Source: CAWINH01 sp963837425
GTDB taxonomy: Bacteria; Chloroflexota; Limnocylindria; QHBO01
Assembly: GCA_963837425.1 (NCBI GenBank)
Contig: CAWINH010000002.1
Location: forward strand, 618,091-682,090
Length of the DNA: 64,000 nt
Reading direction: 5' to 3'
The notes under the pieces are model-generated. The model had not been told where the DNA came from and searched no databases. It saw only the letters and a list, made by a program, of their open reading frames with translations. Made by a program: the position numbers and the translations under genes. Shown here piece after piece: positions 36,039 to 45,461 of the stretch (the stretch's first letter is position 1; the number at the start of each line of letters is the position of its first letter).

Positions 36039-36841
36039 TGCTCCCGGGCTCCGGCCGGGCCAACCGGTCCGATCGGCAGTTCGTCGATGACGAGGCCGAA
36101 GGTCCGCGCCAGCGCATCGGCGAGGGCATCCTCCACGAGCCCCATGTCCACCGCGTGGCCGAGCTCGCGGGCCAGGCTCGTGACCTCCCTGTCGGGAATG
36201 CCGCAGGGGATCATCTCCGCGAACCAGCGGAGGTCGGTGTTGACGTTGAGCGCCAGGCCGTGGGTCGTCACGCCCCGCCTGACGCGGACGCCGATGGCGG
36301 CCAGCTTTCGCCGCTCGTCGACCCAGACCCCGGTGAGGCCCTCGACTCGGCCGGCGCCCACGCCAAGGCCGGCGGCGACCTCGATCACGCTGGCCTCCAG
36401 TGCCCGTACGTACCGGCGCAGGTCAAGCGGGTCGTGGAGCTCGACGATCGGGTAGGCGACGAGCTGGCCGGGGCCGTGGAAGGTGACGTCCCCGCCGCGG
36501 TCGATGCGGATGAACTCGGCGCCGATCTCGCGCAGCCGATCGCGGCTGGCGAGCAGGTTCCGTTCGTCGCCGCCGCGGCCGATCGTGTAGACCGGGTAGT
36601 GCTCGAGCAGGAGCAGCCGATCGCCGATGCGCCGTCCACGGCGCAGATCGGCGAGTTCGTCCTGCAGCTCCCAGGTGGGCTGGTAGGGGACGGTTCCGAG
36701 TCGATCGACGGCAAGTCGTCCGCCGTGCGCGGCGAGGAGCGGGTGGTCGTCGGTCGCGGGACGGTACTCGAGGTCCTTTCGCGGCCGCTGGGCGCGTACC
36801 TGCGACGCGACCCCGGGGGGCGGTGCGCTGATGTCGCGCAT
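36035..36841 (-). CDS. lipB: octanoyl-(acyl carrier protein)-protein N-octanoyltransferase
   Basis: Transfers octanoate from acyl carrier protein to the lipoyl lysine of E2 subunits. With ATG 36841 it is 268 residues; the conserved parts are YTIGRGG, RGGDVTFHGPGQLVAYP (112-131), the acyl-acceptor Cys213 in IPCGIPDREVTSL, and Lys179 in RRKLAAIG. The first 40 residues (Pro/Arg-rich) are outside the family, so a start further in is possible. It is 11 bases after lipA, with which it completes lipoate synthesis for the dehydrogenases at 24-26 and 42-47 kb. Confidence 0.93.
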   Translation of the reverse strand: MRDISAPPPGVASQVRAQRPRKDLEYRPATDDHPLLAAHGGRLAVDRLGTVPYQPTWELQDELADLRRGRRIGDRLLLLEHYPVYTIGRGGDERNLLASRDRLREIGAEFIRIDRGGDVTFHGPGQLVAYPIVELHDPLDLRRYVRALEASVIEVAAGLGVGAGRVEGLTGVWVDERRKLAAIGVRVRRGVTTHGLALNVNTDLRWFAEMIPCGIPDREVTSLARELGHAVDMGLVEDALADALARTFGLVIDELPIGPVGPAGAREQ

Positions 36842-36852
36842 CGGCCCGCTCT

Positions 36853-37902
36853 TCACCCTGCCGCCGCGGCCCGTCCCGGGAGCTGCTCCGCGGCGTGGTA
36901 CGAGGAGCGCACCAGGGGCCCCGACTGGACGTGGCGGAAGCCCATCTCGAGGCCGATCCGCCGCAGGCTCATGAACTCGGCGGGCGTGTAATAGCGGTGC
37001 AGCGGCAGGTGCTGGCGGCTCGGGCGGAGGTATTGCCCGATGGTGACGACCTCGATCTCCGCTGCTCGCAGGAGGCCGAGGGCCTCGACGATCTCGTCCC
37101 ACGTCTCCCCCAGGCCGACCATCAGCCCGGTCTTCGTCACCATCGCGTCGAAGCCGATCTCGCGCGCCACCGCTCGCCCGGTGGTCAGCACCGAGATGGA
37201 CCGGTCCCAGCGCGCCCTGCGCCGCACGGGACGCTGGAGGCGGGGAACCGTCTCGACGTTGTGGTTCAGGATGTCGGGGCGCGCCTCGACGACCGTCCGG
37301 ATGTCCGGCTCACGACCGTTCAGGTCGCTGATCAGGACCTCGACCCCGGTTCCGGGTGAGGCCAGCCGGATCTCGCGGATCGTGTCGGCGACGACGGCGG
37401 CGCCGCCATCGGGCAGGTCGTCGCGGGCCACCATCGTGACCACCACGTGCTTCAGCTGCATGGCGCGTGCCGCCTCCGCCACCCGTCGCGGCTCGTCGAG
37501 GTCGGTGACCGGAGGCCGTCCGGTGTCGATGGCGCAGAAGCCGCAGTTCCGGGTGCAGATGCTGCCGAGCACCATGAAGGTCGCGGTGCCGAGCGTCCAG
37601 CACTCTCCCTGGTTCGGGCAGCGCGCCTCCTCGCAGACGGTGTGCAGCGCCTCGGCTCGCATGAGGCGGTTCACGGCGGCGTACGTCTCGCCGACGCCGA
37701 CGCGGACCTTCAGCCACTCCGGGCGCCGCCCGCCGGGTCCGGCGTTTTCGGGGATCGGGTCGCCCGGCGCACGGAGGCCGCCGTCCAGCGATGGCCCGCC
37801 CGGATACATGATCTCGGAGGGCGCGGCGTGCCCTTCGTGCGGCCCGCTCACGACGGACAGCTCGCCGAGCGCGGCGAAGTTGGGCGGCTGCAGGGACGCC
37901 AT
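36853..37902 (-). CDS. lipA: lipoyl synthase
   Basis: Radical-SAM enzyme that inserts two sulfurs into the protein-bound octanoyl chain. Of 349 residues, the auxiliary cluster motif is C90-x4-C95-x5-C101 and the radical-SAM motif is C116-x3-C120-x2-C123. The C-terminal Ser for the auxiliary cluster is in VRSSYHA. The ATG at 37902 was chosen over an upstream extension because a -10 hexamer lies 7 bases before it. It heads the six-gene operon down to 33083. Confidence 0.95.
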   Translation of the reverse strand: MASLQPPNFAALGELSVVSGPHEGHAAPSEIMYPGGPSLDGGLRAPGDPIPENAGPGGRRPEWLKVRVGVGETYAAVNRLMRAEALHTVCEEARCPNQGECWTLGTATFMVLGSICTRNCGFCAIDTGRPPVTDLDEPRRVAEAARAMQLKHVVVTMVARDDLPDGGAAVVADTIREIRLASPGTGVEVLISDLNGREPDIRTVVEARPDILNHNVETVPRLQRPVRRRARWDRSISVLTTGRAVAREIGFDAMVTKTGLMVGLGETWDEIVEALGLLRAAEIEVVTIGQYLRPSRQHLPLHRYYTPAEFMSLRRIGLEMGFRHVQSGPLVRSSYHAAEQLPGRAAAAG

Positions 37903-37909
37903 GAACACG

Positions 37910-37915
37910 AGTCTA
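37910..37915 (-). promoter_or_regulatory. -10 hexamer TAGACT for the lipA operon
   Basis: Minus-strand TAGACT ends 7 bases before the lipA ATG at 37902, so transcription should start at the ATG (leaderless). The 175-base gap to the divergent gene at 38091 shows nothing else. Confidence 0.55.
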
Positions 37916-38090
37916 GCGAAGGGAGGCGCTCGACGCCGCCCGCGCGGCTGCGTGGGAGCGAAGTACCAGCGTCCGCCGCGCACGACCGGTACCCATCCCG
38001 CTCGCGGGCGGTCTTGAGCGTCGCCGACCGGTACCCGGCGCCCGATTCTCCTATCGCGCTCCCGGACGATCTTCGGTTCCATAAGGCTCG

Positions 38091-39935
38091 ATGAGCGTCG
38101 CCAGCCCGATGCCCGCGTCCGCCGACCAACGCACCGCGCGCCGGCCGCAGCTGCTGGTGCTCGTCTTCGGCGTCTTCCTCCTGCTCGTGGGGATCACCGC
38201 CAGCGCACTCGTGAGCATCACGACGAACAACGTCCGGACGTCGCTACTGCAGGACATCGCGCAGCAGGATCTGGCGCTCGTCAAGCTTGTAGTAAACGAT
38301 CTGAACACGAACGATCTGCCCGCCGACGCGATCTCGACGGACCGGGCCGCCCGCCTCCACCGCCAGCTCTCGGCGCTCTTCGACTCCGACGGGATCCTTC
38401 GGATCGCGCTCATCGATCGGGACGGACGATTCGTCGCCAGCAACGTGCCGGGACTGCGTGGGTTGTCGGCTCGCAGGTCGCCGGCCCTGATGGCCGCCCT
38501 GGCCGGTGATCCGGGCCGTGCGGTGCTGGCGGCCGGTTCGACCGCGCAGGTCCCCGGACCCGACCTGTGGGTGTCGCAGGTTCTCGAGGAGGATCTGCCA
38601 CTGCGCGCCGGGAAGGATACACTCGGCGCAATCGCACTCTGGCGCAACGCGACGCCGGCCCTCGCTGAGGTCGAACGGACGCGGAATGACGTCCTGCTGG
38701 TGACGATGGTGGCCGCGCTGCTGCTGGCAGTCATCCTCTTCCTCATCTTCCGCGCGGCCCAGGGCCGTCTCGGCCGCCAGCACGACCAGCTCGTGGAGGC
38801 GACCCAGCTCGACGCGCTGACCGGGCTGCTGAATCATGGCGCGGTCGTCTCGCTCCTCGCCGCCGCGGTGGAGCGGTCCGCTCGGCGCGATGACCGGATC
38901 GGCGTTGCGCTCATCGACATCGACAACTTCCGCCTGCTGAATGACACGCACTCCCACGAGGCCGGCGACGATGTGCTCCTCCGTGTTGCGGAGCTGCTGC
39001 CGGCCGGTGGCCGCGCGCACGACTACGCGGCACGCTATGGTCCCGACGAGCTCCTGCTCGTCCGCGACGGGGCGACGGCGGATGAGATGGAAGCGCTCGT
39101 CACCGACTTCCGCCAGCGCCTCGCCCAGGTCCATGTACAGTTCGGCGATTCCGAGCTCCTGCCGGTGACCGTCAGCGTTGGCATCGGGATCCTGCCCGAG
39201 CACGCAAGCTCGGTCACCGAGCTGCTGGCCGTTTCCGCCGCAGCGCTCGCGGAGGCCAAGGGTGGCGGGGGCAACAGCGTGCGGATTGCACAGCGGAGCA
39301 ACCCGAACGGGCCGCCGGCATCGTTCAACGTCTTCGAGGGCCTGGTCATCGCGGTCGACCGCAAGGACCGCTACACCCGGCGCCACTCGGAGGACGTGTC
39401 ACGTTACGCGGTATTCCTCGGGCGGCAGCTGGGGCTCGACGAGCAGGCCCTTCGCAGCCTGCACCTCTCCGGCCTGCTCCACGATGTCGGCAAGATCGCC
39501 ATCCCGGACACGATCCTGCGCAAGCCCGGCCGGCTGACGTCGGCCGAGTACGAGATCTTCAAGCAGCACGTCGCGCTCGGCGATTCGATCGTCCGGGATG
39601 TCCCGGATATCGACGCCGTCCGCTCGGGAATCCGCACGCATCACGAGCGCTGGGATGGCCGCGGCTATCTCGGCGGTCTGGAGGGCGAGGAGATCCCGCT
39701 GATCGGCAGGATCATGGCGGTGGCCGACGCGTTTTCGGCAATGACGACCTCGCGCCCATACCGCAAGGCCCTCGACGTCGACGAGGCGCTGAAACGGCTT
39801 GGAGATGCTGCGGGCACGCAGCTCGAGGAATCGCTGGTGGAGGCGTTCATCGCTGGAATCGAGAACGCCCCGGACGCGCCGCTGCCGAACGACGACGCAA
39901 CGGTCATCTGGCTGCCGGAGATGAGGGTCGCCTGA
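38091..39935 (+). CDS. membrane signalling protein: degenerate GGDEF plus HD-GYP phosphodiesterase
   Basis: A 614-residue protein. Helices at 20-42 and about 203-223 flank an extracytoplasmic sensor of about 160 residues. A diguanylate-cyclase fold follows, with LTGLLNHGAVV and IDIDNFRLLNDTHSHEAGD, but its active-site loop reads YGPDELL instead of GGDEF, so cyclase activity is doubtful. The C-terminal HD-GYP domain has HDVGKIAIPD (H464, D465) and HHERWDGRGY, the c-di-GMP phosphodiesterase motifs. The net role is probably c-di-GMP breakdown with the GGDEF part as sensor. It starts a unit with the secreted protein (stop and start overlap). Confidence 0.9.
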   Translation: MSVASPMPASADQRTARRPQLLVLVFGVFLLLVGITASALVSITTNNVRTSLLQDIAQQDLALVKLVVNDLNTNDLPADAISTDRAARLHRQLSALFDSDGILRIALIDRDGRFVASNVPGLRGLSARRSPALMAALAGDPGRAVLAAGSTAQVPGPDLWVSQVLEEDLPLRAGKDTLGAIALWRNATPALAEVERTRNDVLLVTMVAALLLAVILFLIFRAAQGRLGRQHDQLVEATQLDALTGLLNHGAVVSLLAAAVERSARRDDRIGVALIDIDNFRLLNDTHSHEAGDDVLLRVAELLPAGGRAHDYAARYGPDELLLVRDGATADEMEALVTDFRQRLAQVHVQFGDSELLPVTVSVGIGILPEHASSVTELLAVSAAALAEAKGGGGNSVRIAQRSNPNGPPASFNVFEGLVIAVDRKDRYTRRHSEDVSRYAVFLGRQLGLDEQALRSLHLSGLLHDVGKIAIPDTILRKPGRLTSAEYEIFKQHVALGDSIVRDVPDIDAVRSGIRTHHERWDGRGYLGGLEGEEIPLIGRIMAVADAFSAMTTSRPYRKALDVDEALKRLGDAAGTQLEESLVEAFIAGIENAPDAPLPNDDATVIWLPEMRVA

Positions 39936-40952
39936 TGCTCCGGCTGCGTCAGGCAATCCCGATCGCAGCTGCGCTCCTCCTGCTCCTCGCGGCGCCGGTC
40001 TCTGCGGCGGCGACCAACCTGTGGTCGCTGACTCCGTCCGCGGTCACGGCAGTGGCCGGGGTTGAGACGACCGTGCAAGTTCACGGCCACGAATCTCCAG
40101 GTTCCCGCTCTCGGAGGGCAGGTCATCGGGTGCGTGCGGATGACGATCCCGAACGCCTATACGGCGAAGGCAGTCACGGTCGACGGCGTGTCGAACGGGA
40201 AGGCATGGAGCGCCAGCCTCAAGTCGGCGACGGTGTCCGTTCAGGCCGACGGCGACCCGAACCGGATCGAGTTCGCGGAGTCGGTGAAGTTCTCTGTCAC
40301 GCTGGTGCCCAAGCTCGCGGGCGCGCAGACCCTGAACGCGCAGAGCTTCTCGGACACGTCGTGCAGCGGCGGCCAGTTCGGGCTCGCCGCCAAGGTCGTG
40401 GTCACGATCCTCCCGAGCCCGACACCGACGCCGACTCCGACGGCAACGCCGACGCCGACGCCCACGCCGAAGCCCACGCCGAAGCCCACGCCGAAGCCCA
40501 CGCCGAAGCCCACGCCAAGGTCCACGCAGAGCCCACCCAGCCCAACGCCAAATCCGAGGGTCACTCCCGGTACGGCAACTACGCCTCTGCCGGCGGCCAC
40601 CGCGCGCCCCACGCCCTCTCCCACCGGGGTCCCAACGGCGGCGGCCAGCCCGCGCCTCACACCCTCGCCCACCCGGACGCCGGCGGCCACGCCCGCACAG
40701 GACCCGGCAGCGGCTCTCAGCGTCGGCGAGGACGACGGGACCGGGACCACCGGCGGTGGCTCGCTGACCAACGCGGTCTCGACCGGGTTCGATCCGGGCG
40801 GGCTCGCGTTGTCCGTGCCCGCCGCCACCTTTGGATTGCCCGGCGTCGCGGTGATCGGGTGGGTCGCGCTGCAGGCCGGCGGCGGCCTGATCTGGCTCCC
40901 CATCGTACGGCGCTTCCGGCGGGGCAATGCCCCGCGGCGCAGGGTCGGTTAG
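39935..40952 (+). CDS. secreted threonine-proline-rich cell-surface protein (one frameshift)
   Basis: About 338 residues: a signal peptide (AAALLLLLAAPVSAAAT), an N-terminal beta-rich domain of about 110 residues, a Thr-Pro/Lys-Pro-Thr-Pro stalk of about 95 residues, a Gly-rich linker, then a membrane helix (VPAATFGLPGVAVIGWVAL) and a basic tail. The frame shifts near 40074, where one base joins the two parts. The layout is that of a surface protein held away from the wall by a stalk. Its ATG overlaps the stop of the HD-GYP gene. No catalytic motif is seen; the function is unknown. Confidence 0.65.
40428..40518 (+). repeat. tandem repeat coding Thr-Pro/Lys-Pro stalk
   Basis: A 6-base (ACGCCG-type) run passes into a 12-base unit, CCCACGCCGAAG, repeated four times nearly perfectly, coding (TP)n then (KPTP)n. 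Such a track is prone to slippage and to assembly error. Confidence 0.8.
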
Positions 40953-41032
40953 CGGTTCACCCGCTCACGCTTCAGCCGACGGATCAAGCCGCTCCGGCCA
41001 TACCGCGGCGCCTGAGCATCGGGCTCCGCGCG

Positions 41033-41038
41033 TACCAT
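41033..41038 (+). promoter_or_regulatory. -10-like hexamer TACCAT for the AlkD-like gene
   Basis: TACCAT ends 6 bases before the GTG at 41045, a leaderless spacing. Confidence 0.4.
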
Positions 41039-41044
41039 GCTCGC

Positions 41045-41770
41045 GTGCGGGGTGCCGACGAGCTCGAGGAGATCATGGCCGCTCAGGGCGATCCCGATCG
41101 CGCGGCAGCTGAGCAACGCTACCTCAAGAGCGATTTGCACTTCCACGGCCTCACCCTGCCGCTGATCCAGCGGGTCGTGCGTGAGGAGATTCCGCCCGGA
41201 GCCATCGCGAATCGGGCGTCGCTGCGCGCGTTGGTGCAGGCGCTGTGGGCGGAGCCGGTGCACGAGCGACGCATGGCCGCAGTGATCCTGCTTGAGCGAC
41301 ATGCCGCGTTGCTCACTGCCGAGGACCTTGGTTTGCTCGAGCTCCTGCTGCGCGAGGCGCGAACATGGGCATACGTGGATGCCCTCGCCGCCAACGTGGT
41401 GGGACCCATCTGCGACAGGGATCCGTCCACCGGCCCAACGCTCGATCGCTGGGCCGTTGATCCCGACTTCTGGATCCGTCGGGCGGCGCTCCTCTCGCAT
41501 CTGCTCCGCATCCGCGCAGGTGGCTCGCTGGAGCGATTCCTGCACTACGCTGACGCGATGCTCGACGAGCGCGAATTCTTCATCCGCAAGGCCATCGGCT
41601 GGGTCCTGCGTGACGCCGGACGCAGGCGACCGGCCGAGGTAGTGGCCTGGCTCGCGCCCCGAACACATCGGGCCAGCGGCGTCACCATCCGCGAGGCCAT
41701 CAAGCACCTTCCCGGTGCCGATGCCGAGCGCCTGATGGCCGCATACCGGGACCGCCGGCCTGCGGTCTGA
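41045..41770 (+). CDS. AlkD-like DNA alkylation repair protein
   Basis: A 241-residue HEAT-like repeat glycosylase fold. YLKSDLHFHGLTLPLIQRVV, WIRRAALLSHLLRI and FFIRKAIGWVLRDAGRR are the family repeats; the last contains the conserved basic DNA-binding residues. It would excise bulky alkylated bases (N3/N7-alkyl) from DNA. The GTG at 41045 gives the normal length, while the open frame before it belongs to a shadow of the upstream gene. Not in an operon. Confidence 0.85.
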   Translation: MRGADELEEIMAAQGDPDRAAAEQRYLKSDLHFHGLTLPLIQRVVREEIPPGAIANRASLRALVQALWAEPVHERRMAAVILLERHAALLTAEDLGLLELLLREARTWAYVDALAANVVGPICDRDPSTGPTLDRWAVDPDFWIRRAALLSHLLRIRAGGSLERFLHYADAMLDEREFFIRKAIGWVLRDAGRRRPAEVVAWLAPRTHRASGVTIREAIKHLPGADAERLMAAYRDRRPAV

Positions 41771-41791
41771 GCCGCTTCCACGGCGCGATTT

Positions 41792-41943
41792 CTCAGTCGC
41801 TGCGCTGCGTGTATTCCACGAACTCGCGCACCGCCGAGGTCGCCGATCCGATCGACCCAGCCGTTGGGCGCATTGCGGGCCAGCACGTGCATGGCCGCAA
41901 TCCAGTTGGCGTCATGTGCGACCCCCTGCTCGGCGGGCGTCAA
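41792..41943 (-). CDS. possible small protein after the E2 gene (frameshifted)
   Basis: On the minus strand a TTG at 41943 starts TPAEQGVAHDANWIAAMHVL and VLARNAPNGWVDRIGDLGG; a single shift then gives VREFVEYTQRSD and a stop at 41792. About 49 residues, of protein-like composition, 12 bases after the E2 stop. I do not recognise it. It may instead be chance coding in a G+C-rich gap. Confidence 0.3.
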
Positions 41944-41955
41944 CGGTGCGGACCG

Positions 41956-43380
41956 CTAGCCGATGGGGGTCGCGGGATCCCAACCCTCGAGGCGCTTGCG
42001 CACATCGGCCATGAAGTAGCCGACCTGCGCGCCGTCGAGCACGCGGTGGTCGAAGCTGCAGGTCATGTTCATCATCGGGCGAATGGCGATGATGTCCTCG
42101 CCGTCGACCTCGATCACGACCGGCCGCTTGACGATCGCCTCCATCGAGAGGATCGCGACCTCCGGGGCGTTGATGATCGGCATCGACGACACCGAGCCGA
42201 ACCAGCCGGTGTTGTTCACCGTGAACGTGCCGCCCTGGATCTCGTCGAGCTTGAGCTTGTTGGTGCGGGCCCGTGCCGCGAGGTCCTGGACGGCGTGGTT
42301 CACGCCGCTGATCGAGAGCTTGTCCGCGTCGTGGATCACCGGCACCAGCAGCCCGTTGTCGACGGCGACCGCGATCCCGATGTTCATCTCCTGCTTGAGG
42401 ATGACATGGTCATCGGCGAACTGGCTGTTCAGGGTCGGATGCTGGCGGAGCGTTTCGGTGACGGCCTTGATGACCGCAGAAACGTAGCTCATGCCGATCC
42501 CCTCGCGCGCCTTGTAGGCGGCCTGGTTCGCCTCGCGCCAGCGGACGACGTTGTGCATGTCGACCTCGATGACGGTGTACGCGTGCGGCACCGTCTGCTT
42601 GACGCGCGTCATCTTGGCCGCGATGCCCTTCCGCATCTGGGAGAGCGGCAGCTCGGTGTCGCCCGCGGTGGGAGCGGGCGGCGGCGCGGGCGGCGCGAAC
42701 GCGGGCGGTGAGGGAGCGGGCGCGAGCGGGGGCGATGGCGTGGGGGCCACCGGCTCCACGAGGGTCGGTGCGGCGGCCTGAGCCGGACTCGCGGCCACGG
42801 CTGGCTGAGCCCCGCGCTCGAGATAGGCGAGGACGTCGTCGCGGGTGACACGACCGCCGGCGCCGGTCCCGGCCAGCTGCGCGACGTCGATCCCATTCTC
42901 GCGGACGAGGCGCCGCACGGCGGGCGTCATGCGGAGGCTGCCATCGGTCGGCGTCGCCGCCGGCGGGGCCGCGACCTCGGCGGCCGCGGCCGGGGATGCT
43001 GTCGCCACCGCAGGCGGTGGTGGTTCGGCGGCCGCGGGCGGCGGTGTCGGCTCGACGTCGGGCTGTTGCGCGGCGATCGGCGCGGGCGGAGCTTCGCTCT
43101 CCCCGGCGAGGGCAGGCTCCGGCGCAGGGGCTTCGGTTCCGGCGCCATCCTCGATCTCGGCGAGGGGCGTGCCGACCTTCACGGTCTCGCCGTCACCCAC
43201 GATGATCTTCGTGATCGTGCCGGCGACCTCCGACGGCACCTCGGCGTTGACCTTGTCGGTTACGACCTCGAAGAGGGGGTCGTACTGCTCAACGGTGTCG
43301 CCCTCTGAGACCAGCCAGCGCTCGATCGTCCCCTCGGTGACCGATTCGCCGAGCTGCGGCATCTTGATGGTGGTTGGCAT
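41956..43380 (-). CDS. dihydrolipoyl acyltransferase (E2) of a 2-oxoacid dehydrogenase complex
   Basis: A 474-residue E2. Lipoyl domain 1-78 with the lipoyl-lysine Lys43 (VTDKVNAEV); Ala/Pro linker; E1/E3-binding domain 151-187; a second linker; the catalytic acyltransferase domain from about 245, with His445 and Asp449 in SFDHRVLDG. The order and linkers match branched-chain (BkdB) and pyruvate (AceF) E2s with one lipoyl domain. It is downstream of E1beta by 63 bases in the operon. Acyl specificity is not certain. Confidence 0.93.
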   Translation of the reverse strand: MPTTIKMPQLGESVTEGTIERWLVSEGDTVEQYDPLFEVVTDKVNAEVPSEVAGTITKIIVGDGETVKVGTPLAEIEDGAGTEAPAPEPALAGESEAPPAPIAAQQPDVEPTPPPAAAEPPPPAVATASPAAAAEVAAPPAATPTDGSLRMTPAVRRLVRENGIDVAQLAGTGAGGRVTRDDVLAYLERGAQPAVAASPAQAAAPTLVEPVAPTPSPPLAPAPSPPAFAPPAPPPAPTAGDTELPLSQMRKGIAAKMTRVKQTVPHAYTVIEVDMHNVVRWREANQAAYKAREGIGMSYVSAVIKAVTETLRQHPTLNSQFADDHVILKQEMNIGIAVAVDNGLLVPVIHDADKLSISGVNHAVQDLAARARTNKLKLDEIQGGTFTVNNTGWFGSVSSMPIINAPEVAILSMEAIVKRPVVIEVDGEDIIAIRPMMNMTCSFDHRVLDGAQVGYFMADVRKRLEGWDPATPIG

Positions 43381-43443
43381 TCGCTCGTCGTTCCTGCTCG
43401 CTGTCCTGTGCGTTCCATGCTACCCGTCCCGGCGCAACCGGGG

Positions 43444-44431
43444 TCAATAGGCAGCCAGCCTGCGCGCCGCATCCACGATCTTCGGCGGGTCGATCATGTA
43501 CCAGTCCTCGAGGACGTGGTGGTAGGGAACGCCCGGCACCTCCGGCGCACCGAGGCGCATGACCGGCCCGTCGAGCAGCTCGAACCCCTCCTCGGCGATC
43601 GTCGCTGCGACCTCAGCGCCGAAGCCGCCGAATCGGTTTGCCTCGTGCACCACCAGCGCCTTGCCCGTGCGTCCCACCGACGCCAGCACCGTCTCGACGT
43701 CGAGGGGTCGCAGGGTGCGCAGGTCGACGACCTCGGCCTCCACGCCGTCCTCGCGCGCCAGCGTCTCCGCGGCCTCGAGGGCGCAGAAGCGCATGTAGCC
43801 GTAGCAGAAGATCGAGAGGTGCTTCCCGGGGCGGGCGATCTGCGCCTGGCCCGATCGGTACCGCGCCGTCGTCCTCGGGCACCTCGGCCTTGAAGAGCCG
43901 GTACGTCTTCTTGTGCTCGAAGAACATGACCGGATCCGGGTCGCGAATTGCGGCCTTCAGCAGGCCGCGTGCGTCGGCCGGGGTTCCCGGCGCCACGACC
44001 TTGAGTCCAACGGTGGACGTGAAATAGGCCTCGTTCGACTGGCTGTGGTACAGCGCTCCGTGCACGCCGCCGCCGTACGGCATGCGGATCACCATCGGCA
44101 GTCCGAAGGCGTTGTTGGAGCGGTACCGCATCCGGCTGATCTCGGACACGATCTGGTTGAAGGCGGGGTAGACGAAGTCGGCGAACTGCATCTCGGCGAC
44201 CGGCCGCAGGCCGTAGATCGCGGCACCCGCGGCGCAGCCCGCGATCATCCCCTCGGTGAGCGGCGTGTCGAGGACGCGCTTCTCGCCGTACTTCGCGAAG
44301 AGCCCCTCGGTGGCGCCAAAGACGCCGCCCTTCTTCCCGACGTCCTCACCCATGACCATCACCGTCGGATCGCGCTCCATCTCCTCGTCGAGGGCCAGGC
44401 GAATCGACTCGAGGACATTCAGCTCGGCCAT
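43444..44431 (-). CDS. 2-oxoacid dehydrogenase E1 beta subunit (one frameshift)
   Basis: About 328 residues of a transketolase-like beta chain. The first frame (to about 43858) has VLDTPLTEGMIAGCAAGAA, EMQFADFVYPAFNQIVSE and MPYGGGVHGALYHSQSNEA; the second has RTLRPLDVETVLASV and VVHEANRFGGFGAEVAA and ends YMIDPPKIVDAARRLAAY. One base in the GGGCC run at about 43858 joins them. It pairs with E1alpha, whose stop is 2 bases before its start. Confidence 0.88.
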
Positions 44432-44433
44432 CG

Positions 44434-45447
44434 TCAGCGCCCCTCCTGCGCGTAGACGTGGAGCTCCGCGGTGGCGAGATCGGGCTCCGGCCGCGCCTCG
44501 GCTCGCTTGCTCGCCTCGTTGACCTCGGCCTTCACCTCGGCCCGCAGCTCGTCGTCGCGGGCGTCGTCGAGGAGGCCCATCGTCCGCAGCTCGCGCCCGA
44601 AAATGAGCAACGGGTCCTGGTCCTTCAGTGACTCGACCTCCGCGGGGTCGCGATAGCGCCGCTGATCGTCGTCCGACGAGTGGCTCGTCAGCCTCACGAC
44701 GCGGGCCTCGATGAGCGTCGGTCCCTCGCCGCGCCGCGCGCGCTCGTGCGCCTCCCGGGCCGCAGCGTAGCAGCCGAGGACGTCGCCCCCATCAACGGTG
44801 ATACCCGGGAAGCCGTAGCCCTGGGCGCGGACTGCGACCGACTTGCCGCCCACCTGCTTCTCGAGCGGCACGCTGATCGCGTAGCCGTTGTTCTCGCACA
44901 CGAAGATGACCGGCAGCTTGTGGACGCCGGCGAAGTTCATCGCCTCGTGGACCTCGCCCTGGTTCGACGAGCCCTCGCCGAAGCTCGTCATGGCGACGAC
45001 GTCGTCGCCGCGGATCCATGCCGCCATCGCGATCCCCACTGCGTGCAGGACCTGGGTCGCGACCGGCGACGAGAGGCTCACGATGTTGTACGGGGAGCCG
45101 CCGTAATGGCCGGGCATCTGACGGCCGCCGCTGCTCACGTCGTCGCCCTTCGCGAGGTGCGCGGTGATGATGTCCTCGGCACTCATCCCGAAGGTCATGG
45201 CGGAGGCGATCGAGCGGTAGAAGGGCGCGAGCCAGTCGACGCCCCTGCGCATCGGCCAGGTCGTCCCGACCTGCGCCCCCTCGTGGCCCTGGCCGCTGAT
45301 GATGAATGCGATCTTGCCCGCCCGCTGCATGAGCCACATCCGCTCGTCGACGGCACGGGCCAGCAGCATCTCGCGATACATGGCCAGGACCTCGTCGTCG
45401 GACAGGCCAAGGTCCGCGTGCCGGGCCGGAGTGCCGATGGTTGCCAC
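44434..45447 (-). CDS. 2-oxoacid dehydrogenase E1 alpha subunit
   Basis: A 337-residue alpha chain, intact. The thiamine-diphosphate motif is GEGSSNQGEVHEAMNFA with the closing ENNGYAIS; the loop RLTSHSSDDDQRR is the conserved E1alpha loop, and MPGHYGG and GQGHEGAQ are family blocks. GTG start with a strong GGAGGAAAGGA site. The sequence is more like branched-chain E1alpha (BkdA1) than pyruvate E1alpha, and since AceE elsewhere in the window handles pyruvate, a branched-chain role is likely. Confidence 0.9.
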   Translation of the reverse strand: MATIGTPARHADLGLSDDEVLAMYREMLLARAVDERMWLMQRAGKIAFIISGQGHEGAQVGTTWPMRRGVDWLAPFYRSIASAMTFGMSAEDIITAHLAKGDDVSSGGRQMPGHYGGSPYNIVSLSSPVATQVLHAVGIAMAAWIRGDDVVAMTSFGEGSSNQGEVHEAMNFAGVHKLPVIFVCENNGYAISVPLEKQVGGKSVAVRAQGYGFPGITVDGGDVLGCYAAAREAHERARRGEGPTLIEARVVRLTSHSSDDDQRRYRDPAEVESLKDQDPLLIFGRELRTMGLLDDARDDELRAEVKAEVNEASKRAEARPEPDLATAELHVYAQEGR

Positions 45448-45461
45448 GCTTCCTTTCCTCC

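Noticed and set aside
40428..40518. CRISPR-like array
   Set aside because: The 12-bp units are contiguous, with no spacers, and code for protein.
40241..40927. Glycine-valine-phenylalanine repeat protein on the minus strand
   Set aside because: Its repeats are the reverse complement of the Thr-Pro stalk codons of the surface-protein gene.
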